Below are positions 43,134 through 53,013 of a stretch of 64,000 nucleotides of DNA, in pieces. Under the pieces are notes generated by a model. It had not been told where the DNA came from. It saw only the letters and a list, made by a program, of their open reading frames with translations, and made no database searches. Position 1 is the first letter of the stretch. Every line of letters begins with the position of its first letter. The position numbers and the translations under genes are program-made. Origin of the DNA: JAWKWH01 sp965204295 (GTDB lineage: Bacteria; Pseudomonadota; Alphaproteobacteria; Rhizobiales; Rhizobiaceae). The stretch is taken from NCBI GenBank assembly GCA_965204295.1, contig OZ241973.1, forward strand, positions 682,001-746,000. The letters are read 5' to 3'.

Positions 43134-44015
43134 ATGGAAAAGCGCGTAACTTTCAGGGGCTGGATGCTGCCGCTGGCTCTGCTGGCGCCGCAGGTGCTGG
43201 TTACGGCCATATTTTTCTTCTGGCCCGCCGGACAGGCGATTTATCAATCGGCGTTCATTCCCGACCCGTTCGGATTGAAATCCCAATTCGTCGGCCTGGG
43301 AAATTTCGAGTTCCTGCTTGGCGATCCCTTCTACCGGGCATCGTTTTGGACCACCGCGTTGTTTTCATCGCTGGTGACCATCGTATCCATGGGTTTTGCC
43401 CTTTGGCTGGCGGTCATGGCCGATCGCCTCATCAAGGGATCCGGCGCTTACCGCACGCTGTTGATCTGGCCATATGCGGTCGCGCCCGCGGTGGCCGGCG
43501 TGTTGTGGCTGTTCATGTTCAGTCCCAATGTCGGGTTGATCAGCTGGTATCTCGACATGCTCGGCTATCGCTGGAACCATGTGCTCAACGAGGGTGAGGC
43601 GATGGGGCTGGTGGTTCTCGCGTCTTCCTGGGGACGGGTGAGCTACAATTTCCTTTTCTTTCTCGCCGGCCTGCAGGCGATCCCGAAAAGCGTGATCGAG
43701 GCGGCCGCCATTGACGGCGCTCATTTCTGGAAACGATTCTGGACGATCGTGTTTCCCTTGCTTTCGCCAACCACGTTTTTTCTGCTGGTCGTCAACGTCG
43801 TCTATGCATTCTTTGAAACATTCGGCGTGATTCACACGATCACGGCAGGCGGTCCGCAGCAGGCGACGACGATACTTGTGTACAAGGTCTTTGCCGACGG
43901 ATTCGTTGGCCAGGACCTGGGCTCGTCCGCCGCGCAGTCGGTCATACTGCTGATCGTGGTGGGCATTCTGACGGTAATCCAGTTTCGCTACATCGAGCGG
44001 CGGGTCCACTACTGA
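43134..44015 (+). CDS. ugpA: sn-Glycerol-3-phosphate ABC transporter permease
   Basis: Inner-membrane permease, 293 residues and about six helices. The docking loop is visible in IPKSVIEAAAIDGAHFWKRF (EAA motif). The segment ASSWGRVSYNFLFFLAGLQAI precedes it, and ITAGGPQQATTILVYKVFADGF follows, as in UgpA. The ATG at 43134 follows GGGGAAGG. The stop overlaps the ugpE start (TGATG), so the two permeases are translationally coupled and form the heterodimeric channel. Confidence 0.93.
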   Translation: MEKRVTFRGWMLPLALLAPQVLVTAIFFFWPAGQAIYQSAFIPDPFGLKSQFVGLGNFEFLLGDPFYRASFWTTALFSSLVTIVSMGFALWLAVMADRLIKGSGAYRTLLIWPYAVAPAVAGVLWLFMFSPNVGLISWYLDMLGYRWNHVLNEGEAMGLVVLASSWGRVSYNFLFFLAGLQAIPKSVIEAAAIDGAHFWKRFWTIVFPLLSPTTFFLLVVNVVYAFFETFGVIHTITAGGPQQATTILVYKVFADGFVGQDLGSSAAQSVILLIVVGILTVIQFRYIERRVHY

Positions 44016-44860
44016 TGAGCGGCATGGTCGAAAAACGCGGCGGCGGTCTCTGGCTCACCCATGCGGGGTTGATTTTCGGCGTCGCTATCATCGCCTTTCC
44101 GATTTACCTCGCCTTCGTCGCCTCGACGGTGGAGCAGAACGACATCATCCAGCCGCCCATGCCCCTGCTTCCGGGCGGTTATTTCGTCGAAAACTACACC
44201 AAAGCGCTTCTGTCCGGCATCAACGCGCCGGTGTGGCGCATGCTGATGAACTCGATGATCATGGCGATGGGCATTGCGCTTGGAAAAATAGCAATATCGT
44301 TGCTGTCGGCATTCGCGATCGTCTATTTTCGTTTTCCGGGCCGACAGGCGTTCTTCTGGCTGATTTTCCTGACCCTGATGTTGCCGGTGGAGGTGCGTAT
44401 CGTTCCAACTTACGAGGTCGTGGCCGGTTTCGGGATGCTGAACTCATATTCGGGTCTGATCCTGCCGCTGATTGCCTCGGCGACCGCGACATTCCTGTTT
44501 CGGCAGTTCTTCCTGACGGTGCCGGATGAACTCGCCGAAGCCGCCCGCGTCGACGGCGCAAGGCCGATGCGGTTTTTCATCGATATCCTGCTGCCAATGT
44601 CGCGCACCAATATCGCCGCGCTTTTCGTGATCCTGTTCATCTATGGCTGGAACCAGTATCTCTGGCCGCTGCTGATCACCACGGACCCCGAGATGAACAC
44701 GATCGTGATGGGCATCAAGCAAATGTTCCCGTCCGGCGATGACTGGGCCGACTGGCCGGTTATCATGGCGACCGCCATTCTGGCGATGCTGCCGCCGGTC
44801 GCGGTGGTCGTCTTCATGCAGAACCTGTTCATCAAGGGCCTGGTCGAGACCGAGAAATAG
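44015..44860 (+). CDS. ugpE: sn-Glycerol-3-phosphate ABC transporter permease
   Basis: Second permease of the Ugp importer, 281 residues. Helices flank the EAA loop VPDELAEAARVDGARPMRFF. Other family marks are LMLPVEVRIVPTYEVVAGFGMLNSY and YGWNQYLWPLLITTDPEMNT. The C terminus is the usual short cytoplasmic tail (FIKGLVETEK). It overlaps ugpA and is followed 8 bp later by the ATPase gene ugpC. Confidence 0.93.
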   Translation: MSGMVEKRGGGLWLTHAGLIFGVAIIAFPIYLAFVASTVEQNDIIQPPMPLLPGGYFVENYTKALLSGINAPVWRMLMNSMIMAMGIALGKIAISLLSAFAIVYFRFPGRQAFFWLIFLTLMLPVEVRIVPTYEVVAGFGMLNSYSGLILPLIASATATFLFRQFFLTVPDELAEAARVDGARPMRFFIDILLPMSRTNIAALFVILFIYGWNQYLWPLLITTDPEMNTIVMGIKQMFPSGDDWADWPVIMATAILAMLPPVAVVVFMQNLFIKGLVETEK

Positions 44861-44868
44861 AGCTGTTC

Positions 44869-45927
44869 ATGGCAACCATCTCACTGAAAAACATCCGGAA
44901 ATCCTACGGCAGGACCGCGGTCATTCATGGCATCGATATGGACATTGCCGACGGCGAACTGATTGTAATCGTCGGGCCGTCCGGTTGCGGAAAATCGACG
45001 CTTTTGCGGATGGTTGCGGGCCTTGAAACGATAACCGGCGGCACGATCGAGATCGATGGCGAACGGGTCAACGAACTGGAGCCGATGGACCGAAATATCG
45101 CAATGGTGTTCCAGAACTACGCGCTCTACCCGCATATGAGCGTATTCGACAACATGGCCTATGGCCTGAAGATCGCCCGGGTTCCGAAAGATGAAATCGC
45201 CGAACGGGTGCGGAAAGTCGCGCAAATGCTGCAACTCACCGAGTTTCTCGAGCGCAAGCCGCGCCGGCTTTCGGGCGGCCAGCGCCAGCGTGTCGCCATG
45301 GGCAGGGCCATCGTTCGCAAACCGGCCGTCTTTCTGTTCGACGAACCATTGTCCAATCTCGACGCCAAACTGCGGGTGCAGATGCGCTTGGAAATCAAAG
45401 AGTTGCAGAGAGATCTCGGAGTCACCTCCCTCTATGTGACGCACGACCAGGTGGAAGCGATGACCCTGGCTGACCGCATGATCGTCATGAACGCCGGGGT
45501 TGCCGAACAAATCGGCGCTCCGCTTGATGTTTACGGCGATCCCCGGACGGTTTTTGTCGGTGGCTTTATAGGCTCGCCGCCGATGAACTTCCTGTCGCCG
45601 GAGGCAATCGCCGGCAATCCGGCGGAAAAAGCCAGATCGACGCTGGACAGGATTCTCGGCAAACGAAACGGCGACGGATTTTCGGTCGGCATCCGCCCGG
45701 AGCACATGGCGGTCTCCACCACGGAGCGGGCGGTTCTCGCGGGCCGATTGCGTTATGTCGAACCGCTTGGCGCCGAAACGCTGATTCATCTGGAACTGCC
45801 GGGAGGCGAGCAGATAACGGTCCGCCGGGACGGCGCCGATGGCCTGCCCCAGGCCGGGGCGGATTGCCATGTCTCATTCTCAATTGAAAACGCCTGCGTA
45901 TTCGGCGCTGACGGGCAAAGGGCTTAG
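44869..45927 (+). CDS. ugpC: sn-Glycerol-3-phosphate ABC transporter ATP-binding protein
   Basis: ATPase that drives the Ugp importer, 352 residues. Walker A GPSGCGKST begins near residue 36, Q-loop VFQNYALYPHM near 81, signature LSGGQRQR near 134, Walker B VFLFDEPLSNLDAKLR near 155 and switch histidine in VTHDQVEAM near 190. The C-terminal TOBE-type domain (IGIRPEHMAV-like FSVGIRPEHMAVS) is as in UgpC/MalK. No ugpQ phosphodiesterase gene follows; instead the convergent pyrG overlaps the last 4 bp. Confidence 0.93.
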   Translation: MATISLKNIRKSYGRTAVIHGIDMDIADGELIVIVGPSGCGKSTLLRMVAGLETITGGTIEIDGERVNELEPMDRNIAMVFQNYALYPHMSVFDNMAYGLKIARVPKDEIAERVRKVAQMLQLTEFLERKPRRLSGGQRQRVAMGRAIVRKPAVFLFDEPLSNLDAKLRVQMRLEIKELQRDLGVTSLYVTHDQVEAMTLADRMIVMNAGVAEQIGAPLDVYGDPRTVFVGGFIGSPPMNFLSPEAIAGNPAEKARSTLDRILGKRNGDGFSVGIRPEHMAVSTTERAVLAGRLRYVEPLGAETLIHLELPGGEQITVRRDGADGLPQAGADCHVSFSIENACVFGADGQRA

Positions 45928-47552
45928 ACCAGCCTGCTCTGCTCGACCGCCGCGGCGATAAAGCTCGCGAACAGCGGATGCGGCTCAAAGGGCCTCGATT
46001 TCAGTTCCGGATGATACTGAACGCCGATGAACCACGGGTGATTTGTGTACTCGATCGTCTCCGGAAGCACGCCATCCGGCGACAGGCCGGAAAATTTCAG
46101 ACCGCAGCGCTCCAGCTTCTCCAGATATTCGACATTGACCTCGTAGCGATGCCTGTGGCGTTCGGAAATTTCCGTATCGCCGTAAATTCCGGCAATATTC
46201 GATTCCGGATCGAGCCGCGCGATATACGCGCCACGCCGCATCGTGCCGCCGAGGCCGCCGGAGGCCTTGCGCTTTTCCAACATGTCGCCTTTCAGCCACT
46301 CCGTCATCAGCCCGACGACGGGTTCGTCCGTCTCGCCGAACTCGGTCGACGACGCATTGCCGATTCCGGCGAGATTGCGCGCGGCCTCGATGCAGGCCAT
46401 CTGCATGCCGAAACATATGCCGAAGTAAGGAACCCGCCGCTCGCGGGCGAATTTGGCGGCGAGGATCTTGCCCTCCGCGCCGCGTTCGCCGAATCCGCCC
46501 GGAACCAGAATTCCATGTACTTTTTCGAGAAAGGGCGCGGGATCCTCGCTCTCGAAAATTTCCGATTCGATCCATTCGGGTTTCACCCTCACCCTGTTGG
46601 CCATGCCGCCATGAGTCAGCGCCTCGTTCAGCGATTTATACGCGTCCTTCAGGCCCGTGTATTTGCCGACGACCGCGATGGTCACATCGCCTTCCGGGTT
46701 GTGAATGCGGTCGGCGACCTCGTCCCAGCGCTCCATTCTCGGCTTGGGCGCGGGATCGATGCCGAACGCCGCGAGCACTTCATTGTCGAGCCCTTCTTCA
46801 TGGTAAGCCAGCGGCACATCGTAGATGTGATCGACATCCAGCGCCTGTATGACCGCGGATTCGCGCACATTGCAGAATAGCGAGAGTTTGCAGCGCTCCT
46901 CCGCGGGTATCGCGCGGTCCGCGCGAACCAGAAGAATATCCGGTGCGATACCGATCGAACGCAGTTCCTTGACCGAGTGCTGGGTGGGTTTGGTCTTCAG
47001 TTCGCCCGCGGCGGGGATATACGGCATCAATGTCAAATGGACATAGACCGCCTGCCCCCGCGGAAGATCGTTGCCCAACTGCCGGATGGCCTCCAGGAAC
47101 GGCATTGCCTCGATATCGCCCGCCGTTCCGCCGATTTCGCAAAGAACGAAGTCATACTCCTCGTTGCCCGACAGGACGAAGTTCTTGATTTCATTGGTTA
47201 CATGCGGAATGACCTGAACAGTTGCACCCAGATAGTCGCCGCGGCGCTCCTTGTCGATGATATCGTTGTAAATGCGCCCGGTGGTCACGTTGTCGGCCTG
47301 GTTCGCCGACCGGCCGGTGAACCGCTCGTAGTGGCCGAGATCGAGGTCGGTTTCGGCCCCGTCGTCGGTGACGAACACTTCGCCATGCTGATATGGCGAC
47401 ATCGTTCCGGGATCCACGTTGAGATAGGGATCGAGTTTGCGAATGCGAACGCGGTATCCGCGCGCCTGCAAAAGCGCTCCCAGAGCCGCCGCGGCAATGC
47501 CTTTTCCAAGGGAAGAAACCACGCCGCCCGTGACAAAAACGTATCGCGCCAT
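45924..47552 (-). CDS. pyrG: CTP synthase
   Basis: Makes CTP from UTP, ATP and glutamine, 542 residues. The N-terminal amidoligase domain starts ARYVFVTGGVVSSLGKGI, with DPYLNVDPGTMSPYQHGEVFV and EIGGTAGDIEAMPFLEA. The C-terminal glutaminase domain has the nucleophile cysteine in FGICFGMQMA and the histidine/glutamate pair near the end (GVQYHPELKSRP). The ATG at 47552 is the conserved start. It lies 145 bp downstream of secG on the same strand, the normal alphaproteobacterial order, but kdsA and eno, which often follow, are replaced by the convergent ugp operon. Confidence 0.96.
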   Translation of the reverse strand: MARYVFVTGGVVSSLGKGIAAAALGALLQARGYRVRIRKLDPYLNVDPGTMSPYQHGEVFVTDDGAETDLDLGHYERFTGRSANQADNVTTGRIYNDIIDKERRGDYLGATVQVIPHVTNEIKNFVLSGNEEYDFVLCEIGGTAGDIEAMPFLEAIRQLGNDLPRGQAVYVHLTLMPYIPAAGELKTKPTQHSVKELRSIGIAPDILLVRADRAIPAEERCKLSLFCNVRESAVIQALDVDHIYDVPLAYHEEGLDNEVLAAFGIDPAPKPRMERWDEVADRIHNPEGDVTIAVVGKYTGLKDAYKSLNEALTHGGMANRVRVKPEWIESEIFESEDPAPFLEKVHGILVPGGFGERGAEGKILAAKFARERRVPYFGICFGMQMACIEAARNLAGIGNASSTEFGETDEPVVGLMTEWLKGDMLEKRKASGGLGGTMRRGAYIARLDPESNIAGIYGDTEISERHRHRYEVNVEYLEKLERCGLKFSGLSPDGVLPETIEYTNHPWFIGVQYHPELKSRPFEPHPLFASFIAAAVEQSRLV

Positions 47553-47697
47553 GGGAGTCAGCGCATAGCGCGGGCAAAGCGATTCCGCAAAGAAAAAATC
47601 GCGTTGGCGTCAGCTTGTCCCACAACGCCTGTCGCCGGAACGCGATGGCGCAAGGCGCCGGAACCCGCCGTCAAGCGCCTCCGGGATCAAAATCCGC

Positions 47698-48063
47698 TTA
47701 GTTGTCCGTCGGAACCGTCGGCTCGGTGGCCGTCGGTTCGGCAGGCTCGTTCGGTCCGCCAAGTTGATCCAGCACCCCGCCGGAACCGGTGTCCCGTTCG
47801 CCGGAAGCAGCCGGAACATTGTCCAGAATGTCGATGGGACGGTCGCCGTAGCGGGCCAGAATGGAAAGCCCCAGCGACGTGGCGAAGAATGCAACCGCCA
47901 AAATCGCCGTGACGCGCGTCAGCGCATTGGCGGCGCCGCGAGCGGTCATGAATCCCGAACCACCGCCGATGCCAAGCCCCCCGCCTTCCGAACGCTGTAG
48001 AAGCACGACGCCGACAAGGGCGGACACCACCATGAGGTGGACGACAATTACCACGGTTTCCAT
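47698..48063 (-). CDS. secG: Preprotein translocase subunit SecG
   Basis: Small membrane subunit of the SecYEG channel that stimulates protein export, 121 residues. Two hydrophobic segments flank the family segment VVLLQRSEGGGLGIGGGSGFMTARGAANALTR. The C-terminal tail is proline/threonine-rich and variable (EPAEPTATEPTVPTDN). The ATG at 48063 gives the family start ETVVIVVHLMVV. The gene lies between tpiA and pyrG, the common position in Hyphomicrobiales. Confidence 0.94.
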   Translation of the reverse strand: METVVIVVHLMVVSALVGVVLLQRSEGGGLGIGGGSGFMTARGAANALTRVTAILAVAFFATSLGLSILARYGDRPIDILDNVPAASGERDTGSGGVLDQLGGPNEPAEPTATEPTVPTDN

Positions 48064-48349
48064 GAACCACTTCCCGGTATTGCGGCCTTTGCGAAGGCCT
48101 TGACCAATGAATTGCCGGCGGCATTACACCGGTTTTCCGGCATTTCCAAGGCCCATGGGCAAGGACTCATTGATGTTGTCCGTTCCGCGTGGGGTGAATT
48201 GGCCGGCGAACGGGATCGAAGGCAAAGGAAATGCGCATATTTTCAAGCCTTTGCGACACATTCGGCGGCCAAACGGTCCTCGCCCCCGGGTTTGACGCCC
48301 GCGCGGGATATGGTGCGGGGCAATTCCAGTTCAAGGCCGGTCTCCGGCA

Positions 48350-49114
48350 TCATATGGCGCGGTACGCGTCGGCAATTCCAAGAAAATCCCCGGCCTTCAG
48401 GCTGGCGCCGCCAACAAGAGCGCCGTCGACATTGGAGATGGCGAGCAACTCGACGGCGTTCGCCGGCTTGACCGATCCGCCATAAAGCAGACGCATCTTG
48501 TCGGCTTTACCGCCAAACCGGTTTTTCAGCACGTCACGCATATGGGCGTGCGCTTGTGCGATATCGCGCGCGGTCGGCGTCATTCCGGTCCCGATTGCCC
48601 ATACCGGTTCGTAGGCGATGACGGTATTGTCCGCCGACGCGCCATCGGGCGCCGATCCCGCGATTTGATCGGACAGGACATCCAGCGTCCGTCCCTCGCG
48701 CCGTTCCGCTTCGGTTTCGCCAATGCAAATGATGGCGGACAGACCCGCTCTCCAGGCCGCCTGCGCCTTGGCGGCGACCATTTCGCCGGTTTCCGCATGA
48801 TCGGTTCTGCGCTCGGAATGCCCGACGATGACGCAGGAAGCCCCCGCGTCCTTCAACATTTCAGCGGAAACATCGCCGGTATGGGCTCCATTCGGGTTTG
48901 CATGACAGTCCTGACCGCCGGCCCCGACCGGAGACGCCGCAAGCGCTTCCGCGCCACGGGACAAGAGCGTCGCGGGAAGGCAGACCAGCGCTTCGGTCGC
49001 GGTGTTTAGCCCGCTCATGAATCCATGCGCGATCGATCCGAGTTCGCCGATGGATGCGCCGGTCCCGTTCATCTTCCAATTGCCCGCGACCAGGGGACGA
49101 ATGCCGGGTGTCAT
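48350..49114 (-). CDS. tpiA: Triosephosphate isomerase
   Basis: Glycolytic/gluconeogenic enzyme that interconverts dihydroxyacetone phosphate and glyceraldehyde 3-phosphate, 254 residues. The lysine/asparagine of VAGNWKMNG, the catalytic histidine in VIVGHSERR and the catalytic glutamate with the flexible loop in IAYEPVWAIGTGMTPT are present; LLYGGSVKPANA binds phosphate. The ATG at 49114 is the conserved start. It is divergent from ppiD across about 150 bp and 286 bp upstream of secG; that spacer holds nothing recognisable. Confidence 0.96.
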   Translation of the reverse strand: MTPGIRPLVAGNWKMNGTGASIGELGSIAHGFMSGLNTATEALVCLPATLLSRGAEALAASPVGAGGQDCHANPNGAHTGDVSAEMLKDAGASCVIVGHSERRTDHAETGEMVAAKAQAAWRAGLSAIICIGETEAERREGRTLDVLSDQIAGSAPDGASADNTVIAYEPVWAIGTGMTPTARDIAQAHAHMRDVLKNRFGGKADKMRLLYGGSVKPANAVELLAISNVDGALVGGASLKAGDFLGIADAYRAI

Positions 49115-49262
49115 GGCGAAGCCTCCAGATAACTGCCTTGAATTGCGCCCCGTCTAGCAAATCCGCTCCGCAATGCAATCAAGATCGCTCTTGCGGCGCG
49201 CGACCCGTCTGGCATACAAGGCCTTGTTCCGAATTCCTGTCGTCAACCATCCGGAAATCACC

Positions 49263-51152
49263 ATGCTCCATGCCTTGCGCAATGCCGCCGGAACCTGGGT
49301 TGCAAAATTGCTTCTCGTACTGCTGGTCGCCAGTTTTGCCGTCTGGGGAATATCCGGACAGATCGTCGGCGGTATCGGCGGCAATTCCGTAATCACGGCG
49401 GGAGACACTTCCGTTTCCGTTATCGAATACCGGCTTGCATATGACCGTCAATTGAATGTGCTGTCGCAGCGGCTTGGCCGGCGGATAACCCGCGAACAGG
49501 CGCAGGCGCTGGGCATCGACAATCAGGTATTGGCGCAACTGGTCGCCGGCGCCGTGCTCGACGAACAGGCGCGCGCAATGGGTCTTGGGCTGTCTGATCA
49601 GAGGCTGGCGGCCCTGACCGCGGAAGACCCGGCATTCCGGGGGGCGAACGGCCGGTTTGACCGGAACCGGTTCGAGTATGTTTTGCGCCAGATCGGAATG
49701 CGCCCGGAAGACTACTTCAGAAGCCGGAGTCAGGTTGCGATCAGGCAGCAGATCGTGGAAGCGGTTTCCGACGGCATGAACGCTCCGGATACGTTTCTCA
49801 AGGCGGTTGCGATCTATCGGGGCGAGGACCGCACAATCGAATTCGCGACATTGCCCGCCAGTGTTGCCGGTGAAATCGGCGATCCCGGGGAAGGCGCCCT
49901 GGCAACGTGGTTCGAATCAAGAAAATCGAACTACGCCGCGCCGGAATACCGCAAGATAGACTATATCAAGCTTGAGCCGGAGGACATCGCCGATCCCGAA
50001 TCCATAGCCGATCAGGATGTGCGCAAGGATTACGAAGACAATATCAACCGCTACACGACGCCTGAAAAACGCACCGTTGAGCAGTTGGTTTTCGCGACCG
50101 AAGGCGAAGCCCGGGCCGCAAAGGAAAAAATCCAAGGCGGCTCAACCTTCGCTGATATCGTGGCCGCCGAAGGAAAGACCGGCGCCGACACGTCTTTGGG
50201 GATTGTCGCCAGGTCGGACATCGCCGATGCCGCGGTCGCCGATGCCGCGTTTGCGATCGCGGAAAATGAGGTCAGTGACGTCGTCGCGGGCGCATTTGGA
50301 CCGGTTCTCGTGCATGTCAGGCTGATCACACCGGAAATCGTGCAACCGTTCGGCCAGATCAAGGACCGGATCCGCAAGGAAATCGCGGAAAACGAGGCGG
50401 CGCGCATCCTGCTCGATGTCCATGACGATTACGAGGACTCGCGCGCGGCCGGCGACACGCTCACCGAAGCCGCACAAAAGCTCCGGCTTGCCGTCAGGAC
50501 GGTGGATGCTATAGACCGGACAGGTCGTGATCCGGCGGGTGAGATTGTCGACGATCTGCCGCAATCGTCGGAACTCATCCGTGGCGCATTCGAAACCGAA
50601 CCCGGGGTCGAAAATCCGGCCATCAATATCGGCAGCAGCGGGTTTGTATTCTATGAGGTTGTTTCGACGACGCCTGCGCGAGACAGGACGCTGGGGAAGG
50701 TTCGCGATCGTGTCGTCAAGGACTGGAAGGCCGAGGAGCTTTCAAACCTGCTGGCTTCTAAGGCGGCTGAAACGGAGGCCATGCTCAAGGACGGCAAGAC
50801 CATGGAGGAAGCGGTCGCAAACCTCGGTCTCGAACCGCGCACGAAGTTCGGCCTGAAACGAAACGGCGACGATGCCGATATCGGACAGGCCGGAATCGCC
50901 GCCGTATTCGGTGTGCCGGTCAATGGTACGGGAACCGTCCGTGGCCCCCGGGACGACAACTGGATCGTTTTCAGGGTCACGGAGAGTTTCGAACCCGCGG
51001 GCGCCGGGCCGGATGCCGTGCCCGAAGAGGCGCGAAACTCTTTTGCCTCAGGAATGGCCGATGATTTGCTGGATCAGATGGTGACGCGTTTGCAGGAGGA
51101 CCACGGCGTCGGCGTCAATCAGTCGGCGATCAACCGTGCGCTGAGCTTCTGA
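49263..51152 (+). CDS. ppiD: Periplasmic peptidyl-prolyl isomerase/chaperone (PpiD/SurA-like)
   Basis: Membrane-anchored folding factor of 629 residues that assists newly exported outer-membrane and periplasmic proteins. A short cytoplasmic start (LHALRNAAGTWVAKLLL) leads into one membrane helix, then a SurA-type N-terminal chaperone region (RLGRRITREQAQALGIDNQVLAQL) and a parvulin-like domain around residues 250-340 (TPEKRTVEQLVFATEGEAR, FADIVAAEGKTGADTSLG). The ATG at 49263 is chosen because it gives the family N terminus; a frame start at 49173 adds 30 non-conserved residues. The trpD gene follows after 10 bp, as in rhizobia. Confidence 0.9.
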   Translation: MLHALRNAAGTWVAKLLLVLLVASFAVWGISGQIVGGIGGNSVITAGDTSVSVIEYRLAYDRQLNVLSQRLGRRITREQAQALGIDNQVLAQLVAGAVLDEQARAMGLGLSDQRLAALTAEDPAFRGANGRFDRNRFEYVLRQIGMRPEDYFRSRSQVAIRQQIVEAVSDGMNAPDTFLKAVAIYRGEDRTIEFATLPASVAGEIGDPGEGALATWFESRKSNYAAPEYRKIDYIKLEPEDIADPESIADQDVRKDYEDNINRYTTPEKRTVEQLVFATEGEARAAKEKIQGGSTFADIVAAEGKTGADTSLGIVARSDIADAAVADAAFAIAENEVSDVVAGAFGPVLVHVRLITPEIVQPFGQIKDRIRKEIAENEAARILLDVHDDYEDSRAAGDTLTEAAQKLRLAVRTVDAIDRTGRDPAGEIVDDLPQSSELIRGAFETEPGVENPAINIGSSGFVFYEVVSTTPARDRTLGKVRDRVVKDWKAEELSNLLASKAAETEAMLKDGKTMEEAVANLGLEPRTKFGLKRNGDDADIGQAGIAAVFGVPVNGTGTVRGPRDDNWIVFRVTESFEPAGAGPDAVPEEARNSFASGMADDLLDQMVTRLQEDHGVGVNQSAINRALSF

Positions 51153-51162
51153 CGATACCGGC

Positions 51163-52191
51163 ATGGCTGACTTGAAACAACACATTGCCAAAATCGCGAA
51201 CCGCGACGCGCTGACCGTCGGCGAGGCTCGCGAAGCGTTTGACATAATCATGTCCGGCGATGCCTCGCCGAGCCAGATTGGCGGCTTCCTGATGGGTTTG
51301 CGGGTGCGCGGCGAGACGGTGGCGGAGATATCCGGCGCGGTTTCGACCATGCGGGCGAAAATGCTGGCGGTCCATGCGCCGGATGACGCAATCGACATTG
51401 TGGGTACGGGAGGGGACGCTTCCGGATCCTACAACGTGTCGACCCTCGCTGCGCTCGTAGTCGCGGCAACCGGTCTGCCGGTCGCCAAGCACGGAAATCG
51501 CGCCCTTTCATCGAAGTCCGGCGCCGCCGACACGCTTGCGGCGCTCGGCGTCAATATCGAAGCCGGCCCGGAGACGATCGCCGCCTGTATTCGCGAGGCC
51601 GGCGTCGGGTTCATGTTTGCGCCCGCGCACCATTCGGCCATGCGGCATGTCGGGCCGACGCGAGTGGAATTGGGCACCCGAACGATATTCAATCTGCTGG
51701 GGCCGTTGTCCAACCCGGCGGGAGTGGATCGCCAGCTCATCGGCGTCTTCGCGCCTGAATGGGTAGAGCCGCTGGCGGAGGTTCTCAAGGAACTCGGCAG
51801 CACATCGGCCTGGGTCGTGCATGGCGACGGACTTGACGAGATGACCACGACGGGCGCGACGAAAGTCGCGCAATTAAGGGATGGTCGGATAACCACGTTC
51901 GAAGTGTCTCCCGAGGACGCCGGACTTGAACGGGTTGAATTTGCTCGGCTGAGAGGTGGCGATGCGCGGCGCAACGCCGAAGCGTTGCAGGCGGTGATCG
52001 GCGGTGAAAAAAACGCCTATCGCGACATCGCCCTTTTGAACGCAGCGGGCGCGCTGGTCATGGCCGGTGCGGCCTCAGACCTCTCCGATGGCGTGGCGAA
52101 AGCCGCAAAGGCCATCGACAACGGGTCGGCAAGCAAGGTTCTTGCGAAGTTGGTCGAATCGTCAAATCGCGAGGCGAAGGCGTCCGCATGA
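51163..52191 (+). CDS. trpD: Anthranilate phosphoribosyltransferase
   Basis: Second step of tryptophan synthesis: transfers phosphoribose from PRPP to anthranilate. Its 342 residues have the glycine-rich PRPP loop GTGGDASGSYNVST near residue 85 and KHGNRALSSKSGAADTLAALG near 110, followed by FMFAPAHHSAMRHVGPTR and LGTRTIFNLLGPLSNPA. The ATG at 51163 lies 10 bp after ppiD. The stop overlaps the trpC start (ATGA), so trpD and trpC are coupled. No trpE or trpG is in the window. Confidence 0.96.
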   Translation: MADLKQHIAKIANRDALTVGEAREAFDIIMSGDASPSQIGGFLMGLRVRGETVAEISGAVSTMRAKMLAVHAPDDAIDIVGTGGDASGSYNVSTLAALVVAATGLPVAKHGNRALSSKSGAADTLAALGVNIEAGPETIAACIREAGVGFMFAPAHHSAMRHVGPTRVELGTRTIFNLLGPLSNPAGVDRQLIGVFAPEWVEPLAEVLKELGSTSAWVVHGDGLDEMTTTGATKVAQLRDGRITTFEVSPEDAGLERVEFARLRGGDARRNAEALQAVIGGEKNAYRDIALLNAAGALVMAGAASDLSDGVAKAAKAIDNGSASKVLAKLVESSNREAKASA

Positions 52192-53003
52192 GCGATATCC
52201 TGACCCGCATCGAGGCCTACAAGCGCGATGAGATCCAGGCCGCAAAGGCGATGATGGGCGTCGATGATCTAAGGGCCCGCAACCGGGATATCGAACCACC
52301 GCGCGGTTTCGGGGCCAGACTGCGCGCGCGGCGCGAAACCGGCGATTTGGCGCTTATTGCCGAGATAAAGAAGGCCAGTCCGTCGAAGGGCCTGATTCGG
52401 GAGGATTTCAACCCTCCGACGCTCGCGAGAGCTTTTGAAGCGGGCGGCGCGACATGTCTGTCGGTTCTGACTGATGCGCCTTCCTTTCAGGGTGCGCCGG
52501 AGTTTTTGACCAACGCGCGCGGTGCGACCGTGTTGCCGGCGCTGCGCAAGGATTTCATGTATGATCCCTACCAGATTTACGAAGCGCGAAGCTGGGGCGC
52601 CGATGCGGTTTTGATAATCATGGCCGCGATAGACGACGATACGGCGCGCCGGCTGGAGGACGCCGCCCTCGAATGCGGAATGGACGCCCTGGTAGAGGTT
52701 CATGACGAGGTGGAAACCGAGCGGGCGCTGCGTCTGGAAACAAAATTGCTCGGAGTGAACAACCGGAACCTCAGAACATTCGACGTGGATCTTGCAACCT
52801 CGGAACGGCTGGCCTCAATGGCGCCGGACGATCGTCTGCTGATCGGCGAAAGCGGCATTTTTACCCATGATGACTGCATGCGGTTGCGGAAATCGGGAAT
52901 TGGCTGCTTTCTGGTCGGTGAAAGCCTGATGCGTCGGGATGACGTCACGGCCGCGACGCAGGCCTTGTTGGGAAATCCGGTTTCCATGCCGGCGACTGCA
53001 TAA
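52188..53003 (+). CDS. trpC: Indole-3-glycerol phosphate synthase
   Basis: Fourth step of the tryptophan pathway, closing the indole ring. It is 271 residues long, a single-function TIM barrel. Catalytic lysine segments are LIAEIKKASPSKGLI near residue 57 and LRKDFMYDPYQIYEAR near 118, with LLGVNNRNLRTFDVD and GESGIFTHDDCMRL further on. The ATG at 52188 overlaps the trpD stop by 4 bp. The downstream moaC starts 10 bp after its stop. Confidence 0.95.
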   Translation: MSDILTRIEAYKRDEIQAAKAMMGVDDLRARNRDIEPPRGFGARLRARRETGDLALIAEIKKASPSKGLIREDFNPPTLARAFEAGGATCLSVLTDAPSFQGAPEFLTNARGATVLPALRKDFMYDPYQIYEARSWGADAVLIIMAAIDDDTARRLEDAALECGMDALVEVHDEVETERALRLETKLLGVNNRNLRTFDVDLATSERLASMAPDDRLLIGESGIFTHDDCMRLRKSGIGCFLVGESLMRRDDVTAATQALLGNPVSMPATA

Positions 53004-53013
53004 GGCGTCATTT